From the NCBI GenBank assembly GCA_947169005.1, contig CAMVOG010000102.1, forward strand, positions 1 to 8,038: a DNA stretch of 8,038 nt, read 5' to 3'. Source of the DNA: an uncultured Clostridia bacterium (GTDB lineage Bacteria > Bacillota > Clostridia > Oscillospirales > Oscillospiraceae). How positions within the stretch are numbered: the stretch's first letter is position 1; each line of letters starts with the position of its first letter. The notes beneath the pieces were generated by a model. It worked only from the letters and a program-made list of their open reading frames with translations, was not told the DNA's origin and ran no database searches. Shown here in pieces: positions 1 to 6,716 of this stretch. The position numbers and the translations under genes were made by a program.

Positions 1-1
1 G

Positions 2-319
2 AAGTATATAGAGGAGACCTTCGGCTACGACCTGGACACGCCCCTGGACGTGATCCGCCCCGCCTATCACATGGATGAGAGCTGCCAGGGCACGGTCCCC
101 CAGGCCCTGCGGGCCTTCCTGGAGGGGGAGGACTACGAAAGCGCCGTCCGCCTGGCCGTCTCCATCGGCGGGGACAGTGACACTCTGGCCTGCATCACGG
201 GCGGGATGGCGGAGGCCGCATGGGGCCTGCCGGATAATCTGCAAGCCGAAGCCCTGGCCCGTCTGCCGGAGGACCTGGCGGCGGTGGCAAGGCGCTTTTT
301 GGAAAAGGTAAAAGGATAA
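2..319 (+). CDS. ADP-ribosylglycohydrolase family protein, C-terminal part (5' end outside window)
   Basis: The reading frame is open from the window edge, so only the last 105 residues are present and the true start lies upstream; the GTG at position 50 is an internal Val codon. The family (DraG/ARH-like) removes ADP-ribose from proteins or small molecules with a binuclear magnesium centre in an all-helical fold. The diagnostic stretch here is the segment SIGGDSDTLACITGGMAEA, near residue 55 of the visible part: GGDSDT supplies C-terminal metal-binding Asp/Thr residues and the following Gly/Ala-rich helix is typical. The preceding SCQGTVPQALRAFLEG, followed by a helix before the GGD motif, also fits the family order. 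The protein ends about 35 residues after the helix, a normal C-terminus. Its substrate cannot be read from this fragment. It runs convergently into the ABC operon, with a shared hairpin terminator. Family assignment is firm, the specific function is not. Confidence 0.87.
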   Translation, partial: KYIEETFGYDLDTPLDVIRPAYHMDESCQGTVPQALRAFLEGEDYESAVRLAVSIGGDSDTLACITGGMAEAAWGLPDNLQAEALARLPEDLAAVARRFLEKVKG

Positions 320-329
320 GGAAACGGCA

Positions 330-359
330 AAAGGGACGGGCCAAACGGTCCGTCCCTTT
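330..359. terminator. Hairpin terminator between convergent genes
   Basis: The arms AAAGGGACGG (330-339) and CCGTCCCTTT (350-359) pair perfectly. Three more pairs (one G-U) close on an AAAC tetraloop, giving a 13-bp stem. It starts 11 nt after the glycohydrolase stop and lies 16 nt beyond the stop of the ABC exporter gene on the other strand. The T-tract is short on both sides (CCCTTTGTTAT on +, CCCTTTTGCC on -), so it is probably a moderately efficient bidirectional terminator. Confidence 0.75.
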
Positions 360-375
360 GTTATATGGCTTTGCC

Positions 376-2397
376 TTACTTTGTGGCGTCTTTGCTGCCG
401 GGGAAGGGGCCCGGCATCCCACCCGGGAAGCCTCCTGCCGGGAAACCGCCGGGCATCCCGCCGCCGGGGAAGCCGCCCGCGAAGGCGGGCATCCCCTCGG
501 GAATGGGGGGCTGCTCGATATAGCGCTTGGCCTGGGTAGTGAACAGCTCGTGGTAACGGCCCTGCTGGGCCATCAGCTCCGCGTGGGAGCCGTATTCAAT
601 GAGCTGCCCGTCCTCAATGACCAAGATCTTGTCCGCCGTGGTGGCCGTGGAGAGCCGGTGGGAAATGAAAATGCCCGTGCGGCCCTTGCGCAGCTCATAG
701 AAGCGGTTGAAGATATCCTGCTCAGCCAGGGGGTCCAGCGATGCGGTGGGCTCGTCCAGGATCAGCACGTCGGAGTCGCTGTAAAAGGCCCGGGCGATGG
801 AGAGCTTCTGCCATTGGCCGATGGAAAGCTCGATGCCCTCCGTCTCAAAGTAGCGCATGAGGGGCGTATCGTAGCCCAAAGGCAGCTTCTGGATGAAGGT
901 ATCGGCGCCGCTCTGCTCGGCGGCCTTGTGTACCAGCTCCGGCTCCCCGGTCTTTTCCAGATCACCGAACTCGATATTCTCCGAGGCGGTGACGGCGTAT
1001 TTTCCGAAGTCCTGGAAGACCACGCCGAACATGGCGTATACGTCCTCCGGGTCGTACTCCCGGATATCGTGGCCGTCCAGCAGCACCCGGCCCTCGCTGG
1101 GGTCGTAGAGCCGCATGAGCAGCTTGACCAGCGTGGTCTTGCCCGCGCCGTTGAGCCCCACGATCACCACGGTCTCGCCGGGCTCGATGGTAAAGCTCAT
1201 GTCCCGGATCACCCGGCGCTCCGTCCCCGGATAAGAGAAGGAGACGTTCTCAAAGGAGAGCCGGTGCCCCACGTGCCGCTCCAGCTTGCGGGGCTGGGGC
1301 AGGCTGGGCACGATGCGGGCCTTTTCATTGAGGAAGGCCATGAGGTTGTTGATGAAGAGGGTGCCCTCATAAATGCCAGCCGTTGTGGTGATGAGGGAGC
1401 TGACGCCCGTGCCGATGGCGTTGATGGCCCCGGTATACAGGGAGAAGTTACCCACCTCATAGACCCCGTCGTAAACGCCCCGGGCCAGCAGAATGTAGAG
1501 AATGCAGTAGACTACGTTGGTCAGCACCGAGGCGGCCAGATTCCAGGCCATATCCTGGTAGCGCAGCTTTTTGAGGCCCTTGTAGTAATCCTCAAAGGTG
1601 TCCTGGTATTTCTTCACGAAAACGTCGCCCAGCCCCAGCATGCGGATCTCCTTGGCCAGGTCCTTGTTCACCACGGTGTTGGCATAATAGTCCATCTTCC
1701 GGCGGTTCTTGGAGGAGAAGAACATGTACTCCACATTCTTGCGCCGATAGATGAAGTTGATGACGGTCTCGGGGATCGCCACGGCGATGATGAGCAGGGG
1801 AGCCCAGGCGTTCACGGCGAAGAGGACCACGATGTAGCTGATGATGGAGATGAGGGCGCTGACGATCTGGAAGGTGGAGTCCATCACCTGCAGGGGCCGC
1901 ATGCCGGCCTCCCGGTTGGCGTTCTCCATCTTGGAGTAGAACTCCGGCATGTCGTAGCTGACCATGTCGATGGTCCGCGCCTTGTTCATGATCTTCATCT
2001 TGACGTGGTTGGCCACCACCTCGCCGGAGAGGGTCATAATGACGCTGTTGACCCGGGTGACAGCCGCCCGCAGGAACATATAGGCGAACTGATAGACCAG
2101 CAGCACCGTGATGACCGAGAAGGCCAGGGCCACGCCGGAGTAGACCCGGGCCAGGTCGTTGAGGATCTCCGCTGAGATGATGGAGCCGATGACCGGGGCG
2201 ATACCGTTGAACAGCGCCATGAACATCAGCAGGAAGAGCATGGACTTCTTGGCCTCCCACACCAGGCGGAAGATATAGCCCAGTCTGCCCAGGGTGGGGA
2301 AGATCAGCTCATGCAGATAGTGGGGGACCTCCCGCAGCGTTTTCGGCTTGGGCGGGCGGTTGTCTCTGTTTGGGTCGTGCCCAAAGGGAGGCGGCAT
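376..2397 (-). CDS. ABC exporter half-transporter (fused membrane and ATPase domains) with FPGG-rich tail
   Basis: A 673-aa half-transporter expected to work as a homodimer or heterodimer in the cytoplasmic membrane, driving substrate export by ATP hydrolysis. About six hydrophobic segments lie near residues 52-75, 88-110, 176-196, 198-217, 286-306 and 322-342. The nucleotide-binding domain follows from about 378: Walker A GLNGAGKTT (414-422), Q-loop Q462, signature LSIGQWQK (524-531), Walker B VLILDE (544-549, catalytic E549) and H-loop H580. All catalytic residues are present. The GQWQK form of the signature and the QDFGKY Q-loop context resemble lantibiotic/peptide exporters of the NisT type, but there is no N-terminal C39 peptidase and no lanthipeptide gene nearby. 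The start ATG has GGAG 9 nt upstream. It is the third gene of the - strand operon, 93 nt after the YddA-like gene. Oddities are a Pro-rich charged N-terminus and a Gly/Pro/Phe tail (637-668). Class is sure; substrate unknown. Confidence 0.93.
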   Translation of the reverse strand: MPPPFGHDPNRDNRPPKPKTLREVPHYLHELIFPTLGRLGYIFRLVWEAKKSMLFLLMFMALFNGIAPVIGSIISAEILNDLARVYSGVALAFSVITVLLVYQFAYMFLRAAVTRVNSVIMTLSGEVVANHVKMKIMNKARTIDMVSYDMPEFYSKMENANREAGMRPLQVMDSTFQIVSALISIISYIVVLFAVNAWAPLLIIAVAIPETVINFIYRRKNVEYMFFSSKNRRKMDYYANTVVNKDLAKEIRMLGLGDVFVKKYQDTFEDYYKGLKKLRYQDMAWNLAASVLTNVVYCILYILLARGVYDGVYEVGNFSLYTGAINAIGTGVSSLITTTAGIYEGTLFINNLMAFLNEKARIVPSLPQPRKLERHVGHRLSFENVSFSYPGTERRVIRDMSFTIEPGETVVIVGLNGAGKTTLVKLLMRLYDPSEGRVLLDGHDIREYDPEDVYAMFGVVFQDFGKYAVTASENIEFGDLEKTGEPELVHKAAEQSGADTFIQKLPLGYDTPLMRYFETEGIELSIGQWQKLSIARAFYSDSDVLILDEPTASLDPLAEQDIFNRFYELRKGRTGIFISHRLSTATTADKILVIEDGQLIEYGSHAELMAQQGRYHELFTTQAKRYIEQPPIPEGMPAFAGGFPGGGMPGGFPAGGFPGGMPGPFPGSKDATK
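394..489 (-). repeat. FPGG-type low-complexity tail of the ABC exporter
   Basis: Residues 637-668 of the exporter consist of short units such as GGFPGG, GMPGG, GFPAGG and GGMPG, ending in SKDATK. The DNA shows degenerate repeats built on GGGAAGCC/GGGCATCCC. Such a tail is not part of the ABC core, which ends near residue 628. It is probably a disordered cytoplasmic extension; its role is unknown. Confidence 0.8.
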
Positions 2398-2420
2398 TTT
2401 ACATCACTCCATTTTCTAAC

Positions 2421-2463
2421 GTGCCGGATTAGCCAATGTGCCGGGCAAAAGCCCGGCACATTG
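2421..2463 (-). other. Intercistronic hairpin with a competing third arm
   Basis: A perfect 13-bp inverted repeat with a 4-nt loop (2434-2446 and 2451-2463) lies between the two ABC genes. The motif GTGCCGG at 2421-2427 repeats part of one arm and could pair instead with the CCGGCAC at 2453-2459. Read on the - strand there is no U-tract after the stem, so it is not an intrinsic terminator. It ends about 10-25 nt before the GGAG site of the exporter gene. It may stabilise the mRNA between the two messages or tune exporter translation; this role is inferred. Confidence 0.65.
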
Positions 2464-2470
2464 CGCTGTG

Positions 2471-2486
2471 AAAGGCTTACGCCTTT
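2471..2486 (-). other. Small hairpin just after the YddA-like gene stop
   Basis: AAAGGC (2471-2476) and GCCTTT (2481-2486) form a 6-bp stem with a 4-nt loop, four bases after the stop codon. No U-tract follows on the - strand. With the larger hairpin downstream it makes the whole gap between the two ABC genes structured. Confidence 0.5.
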
Positions 2487-2490
2487 GATT

Positions 2491-4296
2491 TTACACGGTC
2501 TGCGCCGCGTTTTCAACAAATTCGTAGCAATTTCTTTCGGCGTTGGGCTCCGCGATGATCTGACGCTCGTGGAACTTCTCCAGGCTGGTGCGGTGGCCGA
2601 TGGAGATGATGGTGGTATCCTTCATCTTCTGGAGCAGCATGGAGTACAGGACCTCCTCGGAGGGCTCATCCATAGAGGCGGTAGCCTCGTCGAAGAAGAG
2701 GTAATCGGGGTTATACAGCATGGCGCGGGCGATACCGACGCGCTGCTGCTCGCCGCCGGACAGCATCACGTTCCAGTGAGCAACCTCGTCGATGCGGTCC
2801 ACCAGGCCGGGCATACCCACGTCGATAAGGGCCTGCTTGATGGCCTCGCGGGAGTAGGTGCCGACAGGAGCGGGATAGCTGACTGCCTCTTCCAGCGTAC
2901 CGATGGGGAAGTAGGGCCGCTGCGGCAGGACCATGACCTTCTTGTCCTTGGGAAGCACGATCTCGCCTTCGCCATAGGGCCAGATGCCGGAGAGCACACG
3001 GAAGAGGGTCGTCTTACCGGCGCCGGTCTTACCCTTGATGAGGATTTTCTCACCCTGCTTGATCTCCAGATCCTTCGCGAAGATCTGAAGCTGGCCGGTG
3101 GGCAGATACACGTCAAGATGCTTGACCTCGATCTCATCCACAGGCGCGGACTCCATCTTGATCTTGGAGTTCTCAACGACCTCGGCGGTCTTCTCATAGT
3201 TCTCATTGAAGGCGTAAAGACGATCGACCACAGCCACGTAGCTGGCCAGGCCGGCGTAAGAGGTCTGGAACCACTTGAAGCCGTTCACCACGTTCTGGAA
3301 AGCGGATGCGACCTGCTGCACGGTGCCGTAGCCGTCCATGGCGCCGTAGTAGAAGTAAGCGGGGCCCAGGATCAGCGTGAACATCATGGCGTCCACATAC
3401 TGCAGGGAGGTGGTGAGGAAACCGAACTTCATGGTCCGGCCCATCATACGGAAGGAGTTGGCAATGGAGTCGCCCAGGATGTTCATCAGACGGGCGTGCT
3501 CAACCTCTTCGCCCTTGAGGAGCGCGATCTGCTCGGAGCACTCACGCACACGGACCAGGGAGAAACGGAAGTTGGCGTCGTACATCTGCTGGTTGTAGGT
3601 CAGGCGGGAGATGGGCTTACCGACCTTGTGCGTGACGAAGGTGGAGATGATGGCCCACACGATCGCCAGGACGATGAAGTAGCCGGGGAAGGACCAGTCC
3701 TTGTCAAAGAGGATCAGCGGGATGGTCATGGACAGGTCCCACAGCATAACCAGGTAGGTGCCGAGCTGGAGAATATTCTGTACGAAAGAATAGGTATAAG
3801 TCCAGGTATTGGTGATGAAGAGGTTGATATCCTCGGAAATACGCTGGTCGGGGTTATCGGTTTCGCTGCCGGTCAGCTGCATCTTATAGTGGTTGCCGTC
3901 ATGCATCCACAGCTTTAGATAGTAGCTGGTCATCCAACGCTTCCAACGCACCTGGATCCAGGCAGTCAGATAAGTATTGAAGGTGGCGGTAAAGACCATG
4001 GCCGCGCCGACGAGCAGGAAGACCCAGATCTGCTGGACCCACATTTGCGCGTCACGGCTGTTGTAGGCGTTCAGCCAGTCTCTGTTCCAGATGACCATCC
4101 GGCGGGAGGCCATGGTGGTAACGATCAGAAGCAACAGGTCAAAGGCCAGGAGAATGATGCTGACCCACTTTTCCTTGGACTGCGTCCAGTAAGGAGCCGT
4201 CATCTTCCAGGCACGCTTCACGACGGTCGTGAACTTTTGCTTTTTCATGCTCGAACTCGGAAGCGTTTGGGTATTGACGTATTTATTTTCCTTCAA
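2491..4296 (-). CDS. SbmA/BacA/YddA-like (ABCD-type) ABC transporter, fused permease and ATPase
   Basis: A 601-aa membrane protein with the SbmA/BacA-type (ABC_membrane_2) fold plus its own ATPase, like E. coli YddA and mycobacterial Rv1819c. The family hallmark NPDQRI (148-153) sits in the expected place after WKRWMTSYYLKLW, and the block VTHKVGKPISRL, then NFRFSLVRVREC with IALLKGE (221-263), also matches. Hydrophobic segments lie near 43-62, 88-112, 168-188, 204-222 and 295-318. ATPase motifs are Walker A GKTGAGKTT (422-430), Q459, LSGGEQQR (512-519), Walker B YLFFDE (532-537) and H568, all intact. Family members move peptides, antimicrobial peptides or vitamin B12; the substrate here is unknown. 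The chosen start is TTG, because GGAGG lies 8 nt upstream; the internal ATG at codon 17 lacks a good site. It follows the repeat-protein gene by 51 nt with no terminator, so co-expression is likely. Confidence 0.92.
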   Translation of the reverse strand: MKENKYVNTQTLPSSSMKKQKFTTVVKRAWKMTAPYWTQSKEKWVSIILLAFDLLLLIVTTMASRRMVIWNRDWLNAYNSRDAQMWVQQIWVFLLVGAAMVFTATFNTYLTAWIQVRWKRWMTSYYLKLWMHDGNHYKMQLTGSETDNPDQRISEDINLFITNTWTYTYSFVQNILQLGTYLVMLWDLSMTIPLILFDKDWSFPGYFIVLAIVWAIISTFVTHKVGKPISRLTYNQQMYDANFRFSLVRVRECSEQIALLKGEEVEHARLMNILGDSIANSFRMMGRTMKFGFLTTSLQYVDAMMFTLILGPAYFYYGAMDGYGTVQQVASAFQNVVNGFKWFQTSYAGLASYVAVVDRLYAFNENYEKTAEVVENSKIKMESAPVDEIEVKHLDVYLPTGQLQIFAKDLEIKQGEKILIKGKTGAGKTTLFRVLSGIWPYGEGEIVLPKDKKVMVLPQRPYFPIGTLEEAVSYPAPVGTYSREAIKQALIDVGMPGLVDRIDEVAHWNVMLSGGEQQRVGIARAMLYNPDYLFFDEATASMDEPSEEVLYSMLLQKMKDTTIISIGHRTSLEKFHERQIIAEPNAERNCYEFVENAAQTV

Positions 4297-4304
4297 GAGA
4301 GTTC

Positions 4305-4309
4305 CCTCC
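4305..4309 (-). promoter_or_regulatory. Ribosome binding site fixing a TTG start
   Basis: GGAGG on the - strand, 8 nt before the TTG at 4296. It decides in favour of this rare start over the ATG at 4248, which has only a weak CGAG upstream. Confidence 0.75.
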
Positions 4310-4347
4310 GTTTCATCATATTTTAGACCGCTTGCTCGTCCGAGGCT

Positions 4348-6531
4348 TTAGGGCAGCTTGTCAATGGGAAGACGGCCGTTGTTCTTCAGCTCTTTTCTCA
4401 GGCCGATGAAGATCACGATGCCCATGGGGATCGCCATGCCGAGACCGACGATCAGGATCATCAGCAGGTCGTGGCCGTCCTGGCCGCCAAACAGAGTGTA
4501 ATCTCTGGCAGGGGGAACATAGGCATTGCTGATGCAGGCGAATTCCTTGCCCTCGCCTTCACTGACCTTCAGAGCGGAGAGACCCTCGATGGCGATAACG
4601 CCGCAGGAGGGCTGCACGTTCAGCTTCGCCTTGCCGGTGCCGTCGGTGGTGCCCAGCTCGGTGCCGGTCTCGGCGTCGATCAGCTTCGCGTTGGAAACGG
4701 TGGATTTCTCATACTGGAAGGTCTGAAAGTCCAGAGCCCAGGAGTTGGCGACGATGAAGCCCTGGTCGTTCATAGTGAGGGCGACGACGGGGATCTGCGA
4801 GGTGCCGCTCTGCACGTTGACGATGAGCTGGTCGCCGTCCTCGATCTTGCCGGTATCGGCGGAGGAGGGGACCTTCACGTCGGAGCCCAGGGGGATGCCG
4901 CGAAGCATCACATAGGGCGTGGAGGGGATGCCCCAGAACGTATTGATGAGGTACATATTGTAGGTGGGGTCGATGCCCGCGCCGAAGCCGGAGCTGCCCA
5001 TGGGGCAGTAGAACTCGTGCGCCTTGATGAGAGCCGCCTCGATGGTGGAGCCGGGAGCCACATACACGGGCTGAGCCGCGATCTGCAGCACGCCGTCCGC
5101 GGAGACGGTAACATAAACGGTGATGTAGTCGCCGTCGGGCTTGATAGCGCCGGTGGCGGAGCTGGTGGTGGGAGCAGCGGGAGTGGAAGGAGCCGCCGCG
5201 CCGCCGCCCACGCCGACGATGGCGTTGGAGGAGCCGTCCGCGGGGATAGCCGCCAGCCCGTCGATAGCCGCGACGGGGCAGGAGGCGATGGTGGCGGTGC
5301 CGTCCGCGCCGGTGACGCCGAGCTCAGCGCCGGTGGCGGGGTCCACGATCTTGGCGTTGGCCAGAGGCGCGCCCTTGTACTGGAAGGTGGTGAAGTCCAG
5401 CGTCCACTCGGTAGCGCTGATGGTGGTGCTGCCGCCGTCCGCGGTGGCGCCCATGGAAATGGCGCGGGCGGGGGAGTTCATGTCACTGGAGATGGAGACG
5501 ATGACGTTGTCGCCGCCGGTCACGGGGCAAACATCCGCCGTGGAGGGAACCGTGGGATCGGAGCCCAGCGGCGCGCCGTTGAGGATCACGTAAGGAGTAC
5601 CCGCAACGCCCCAGAAGGTGTTGATAAGGTACATATTATAGGTGGGGTCGATGCCCGCGCCGAAGCCGGACTCGCCGCCCGCAAAGAACTGCTTATGGGC
5701 TTCGATCAGCACGCTCTCCAGAGTGCCGCCCGCCGTGGTCACAGGCTGCGCCGCTACGACCAGCTTGCCGTCCACGCTGATGGAGATGGTCGCGTCGCCG
5801 CCGGGAGTGCCGGTGGGAGCCGCCGCGGGAGCAGCCGCCGCGGGAGCAGCCGCCGCGGGAGCGGTCGCCTGCACGGCCTGGGCGTTGGAGGAGCCGTCCG
5901 CGGGGATGGCCGCCAGCCCGTCAACCGCCGCCGCCGCGCAGGCAGCGATGGTCACGGTGCCGTCCGCGCCGGTGACGCCGAGCTCAGCGCCGGTAGCGGG
6001 GTCCACGATCTTGGCGTTGGCCAGAGGAGCGTCCTTATACTGGAAGGTGGTGAAGTCCAGCGTCCACTCGGTGGCGGAGATCAGCGCGTTGCCGCCGTCC
6101 ACCGTCGCGCCCATGGAAACGGCGCGGGCCGGGTTCATCATGTCGCTGGAGATGGAGACGATGATGTTGTCTCCCGCCTCAACGGGACAGGCGTCTGCCG
6201 TAGCAGGCTTCATGGGGTCAGTGCCCAGAGGTGCGCCGTTGAGGATGACGTAGGGCGTCCCGTCCACACCCCAGAATTTGCTGATGAGGAACATGTTGTA
6301 GGTGGCGTCGATGCCGGAAGCGTAGCCGCTCTCTCCGCCGGAGTAGAACTGCTTGTGCGCCTCCTTCAGCACGCTTTCCACCGTGCCGCCCGCCGTGGAG
6401 ATCGGCTGCGCCGCCACAACGAGCTGCCCGTCCACGCTGATACTGATGGTGGCCGTCCCGTCCGCGAGTGCGGTGGGGAGCAGCGCGGCGATCAGCAGCA
6501 GCGCAAGAACGCACGATAAAACTTTCTTCAT
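4348..6531 (-). CDS. Secreted, membrane-anchored three-repeat protein with beta-grasp (DUF4430/transcobalamin-like) segments
   Basis: A 727-aa exported protein I do not recognise as a named family. Residues 1-23 are a clear signal peptide (KK, hydrophobic core, cleavage after ALA). Three repeats follow: about 26-217, 246-437 and 470-655. Each begins with a strand-turn-strand (ISISVDGxLVV), then a helix starting at GGTxESVLxEAHKQF, an invariant TYNMYLINTFWG, then YVILNGAPLG and a GDNxIVSIS strand. This order resembles a beta-grasp domain such as DUF4430 of transcobalamin, an inference from pattern only. Each repeat ends in a segment with W-LDFxTFQY and GADGTxTI, like a small beta-sandwich. An Ala/Pro linker (222-239) joins repeats 1 and 2. 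Residues 689-711 form a membrane helix followed by RKELKNNGR, so the repeats face outward. AAGGAGG lies 8 nt before the ATG. The first gene of the operon with two ABC proteins, it may be a receptor or docking subunit. Confidence 0.85.
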   Translation of the reverse strand: MKKVLSCVLALLLIAALLPTALADGTATISISVDGQLVVAAQPISTAGGTVESVLKEAHKQFYSGGESGYASGIDATYNMFLISKFWGVDGTPYVILNGAPLGTDPMKPATADACPVEAGDNIIVSISSDMMNPARAVSMGATVDGGNALISATEWTLDFTTFQYKDAPLANAKIVDPATGAELGVTGADGTVTIAACAAAAVDGLAAIPADGSSNAQAVQATAPAAAAPAAAAPAAAPTGTPGGDATISISVDGKLVVAAQPVTTAGGTLESVLIEAHKQFFAGGESGFGAGIDPTYNMYLINTFWGVAGTPYVILNGAPLGSDPTVPSTADVCPVTGGDNVIVSISSDMNSPARAISMGATADGGSTTISATEWTLDFTTFQYKGAPLANAKIVDPATGAELGVTGADGTATIASCPVAAIDGLAAIPADGSSNAIVGVGGGAAAPSTPAAPTTSSATGAIKPDGDYITVYVTVSADGVLQIAAQPVYVAPGSTIEAALIKAHEFYCPMGSSGFGAGIDPTYNMYLINTFWGIPSTPYVMLRGIPLGSDVKVPSSADTGKIEDGDQLIVNVQSGTSQIPVVALTMNDQGFIVANSWALDFQTFQYEKSTVSNAKLIDAETGTELGTTDGTGKAKLNVQPSCGVIAIEGLSALKVSEGEGKEFACISNAYVPPARDYTLFGGQDGHDLLMILIVGLGMAIPMGIVIFIGLRKELKNNGRLPIDKLP
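4552..5136 (-). repeat. Protein repeat 3 (diverged copy)
   Basis: Encodes about residues 466-660. It keeps GIDPTYNMYLINTFWG almost unchanged from copy 2, but differs elsewhere: VMLRGIPLG for VILNGAPLG, EDGDQLIVNV, a long alternate linker, and extra Cys at 509, 643 and 666. It is the membrane-proximal and most diverged copy. Confidence 0.8.
5137..5796 (-). repeat. Protein repeat 2 (recent duplicate of repeat 1)
   Basis: Encodes residues 246-465 with linker. It aligns to copy 1 with a constant 660-nt (220-residue) offset. Comparing 5221-5460 with 5881-6120 by hand gives about 29 differences in 240 bases, roughly 88% identity, without gaps. Confidence 0.88.
5797..6456 (-). repeat. Protein repeat 1
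   Basis: Encodes residues 26-245, directly after the signal peptide. It has one Cys near the end of the beta-grasp-like half (C115) and one in the second half (C198), at the same places as C335 and C418 of copy 2; these could form a disulfide within each repeat. Confidence 0.88.
5819..5863 (-). repeat. 15-bp tandem repeat encoding the Ala/Pro linker
   Basis: Three in-frame copies of GCCGCCGCGGGAGCA (the last ends in GCG) encode AAPAA-type pentapeptides between repeats 1 and 2. The Ala/Pro composition suggests a stiff spacer. Because the unit is 15 bp, copy-number change would keep frame and alter linker length. Confidence 0.85.
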
Positions 6532-6539
6532 ACTTTTTT

Positions 6540-6546
6540 CCTCCTT
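6540..6546 (-). promoter_or_regulatory. Ribosome binding site of the repeat-protein gene
   Basis: AAGGAGG on the - strand lies 8 nt before the ATG at 6531. It rules out the 75-codon upstream extension to 6756, which would put a non-secretory sequence ahead of a perfect signal peptide. Confidence 0.88.
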
Positions 6547-6553
6547 CTTCAGC

Positions 6554-6627
6554 GCCTGCACCTGAGTACGGGATAAACGACGGCGGCACCCGTGCAGGCA
6601 AAGTCTCTTTTTGGAAGAGTATTTGCC
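6554..6627 (-). promoter_or_regulatory. Structured 5' leader with two overlapping hairpins
   Basis: Read on the - strand, the first hairpin pairs GGCAAA with TTTGCC and, after a 2x2 internal loop, CTCTT with AAGAG (6597-6627). The second pairs GCCTGCAC with GTGCAGGC (6554-6561 with 6592-6599), with GGG/CCC pairs inside. The GCC at 6597-6599 belongs to both, so the two stems cannot both be complete. The first sits at the expected 5' end of the transcript and the second ends 7 nt before the Shine-Dalgarno. It matches no riboswitch class I can recall; a regulatory role is inferred. Confidence 0.55.
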
Positions 6628-6640
6628 ATCGTTCAAGGAC

Positions 6641-6669
6641 AGTTTAGCAAATGCAGAGGCAAAAGTCAA
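6641..6669 (-). promoter_or_regulatory. Sigma-A-like promoter for the - strand operon
   Basis: On the - strand TTGACT (6669-6664), a 17-nt spacer and TAAACT (6646-6641). Start of transcription would be near 6634, leaving a leader of about 100 nt that contains the two hairpins. Confidence 0.65.
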
Positions 6670-6716
6670 CGGGGATTTGTGGATATTAGCCAAAACCGGA
6701 CAAGGGAAAATAGCGG

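Noticed and set aside
358..2175. Long + strand open frame of 605 codons opposite the ABC exporter gene
   Set aside because: It is antisense to a gene with complete ABC motifs. Its protein is Gly/Val/His/Asp-rich without domains and has no good ribosome binding site; an artefact of GC-rich codon use.
2434..2463. Intrinsic terminator between the two ABC genes
   Set aside because: The stem is strong but neither strand has a U-tract after it.
2311..3918. Long + strand open frame opposite the YddA-like gene
   Set aside because: Same reason: it mirrors a gene with an intact NPDQRI motif and ATPase, and its composition is that of an antisense shadow.
5819..5863. CRISPR-like or mobile repeat
   Set aside because: The 15-bp units are contiguous, in frame and encode an Ala/Pro linker; no spacers.
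4471..6519. + strand open frame of 682 codons opposite the repeat protein
   Set aside because: Its Gly/Ala/Arg/His repeats simply mirror the duplications on the other strand; no start signals or known domains.
6554..6634. Known riboswitch (cyclic-di-GMP-I or cobalamin) in the repeat-protein leader
   Set aside because: A GGCAAA/GCC resemblance to the GEMM class was considered, but GACGCAAAGC and the GNRA loop are missing. No B12 box is visible.
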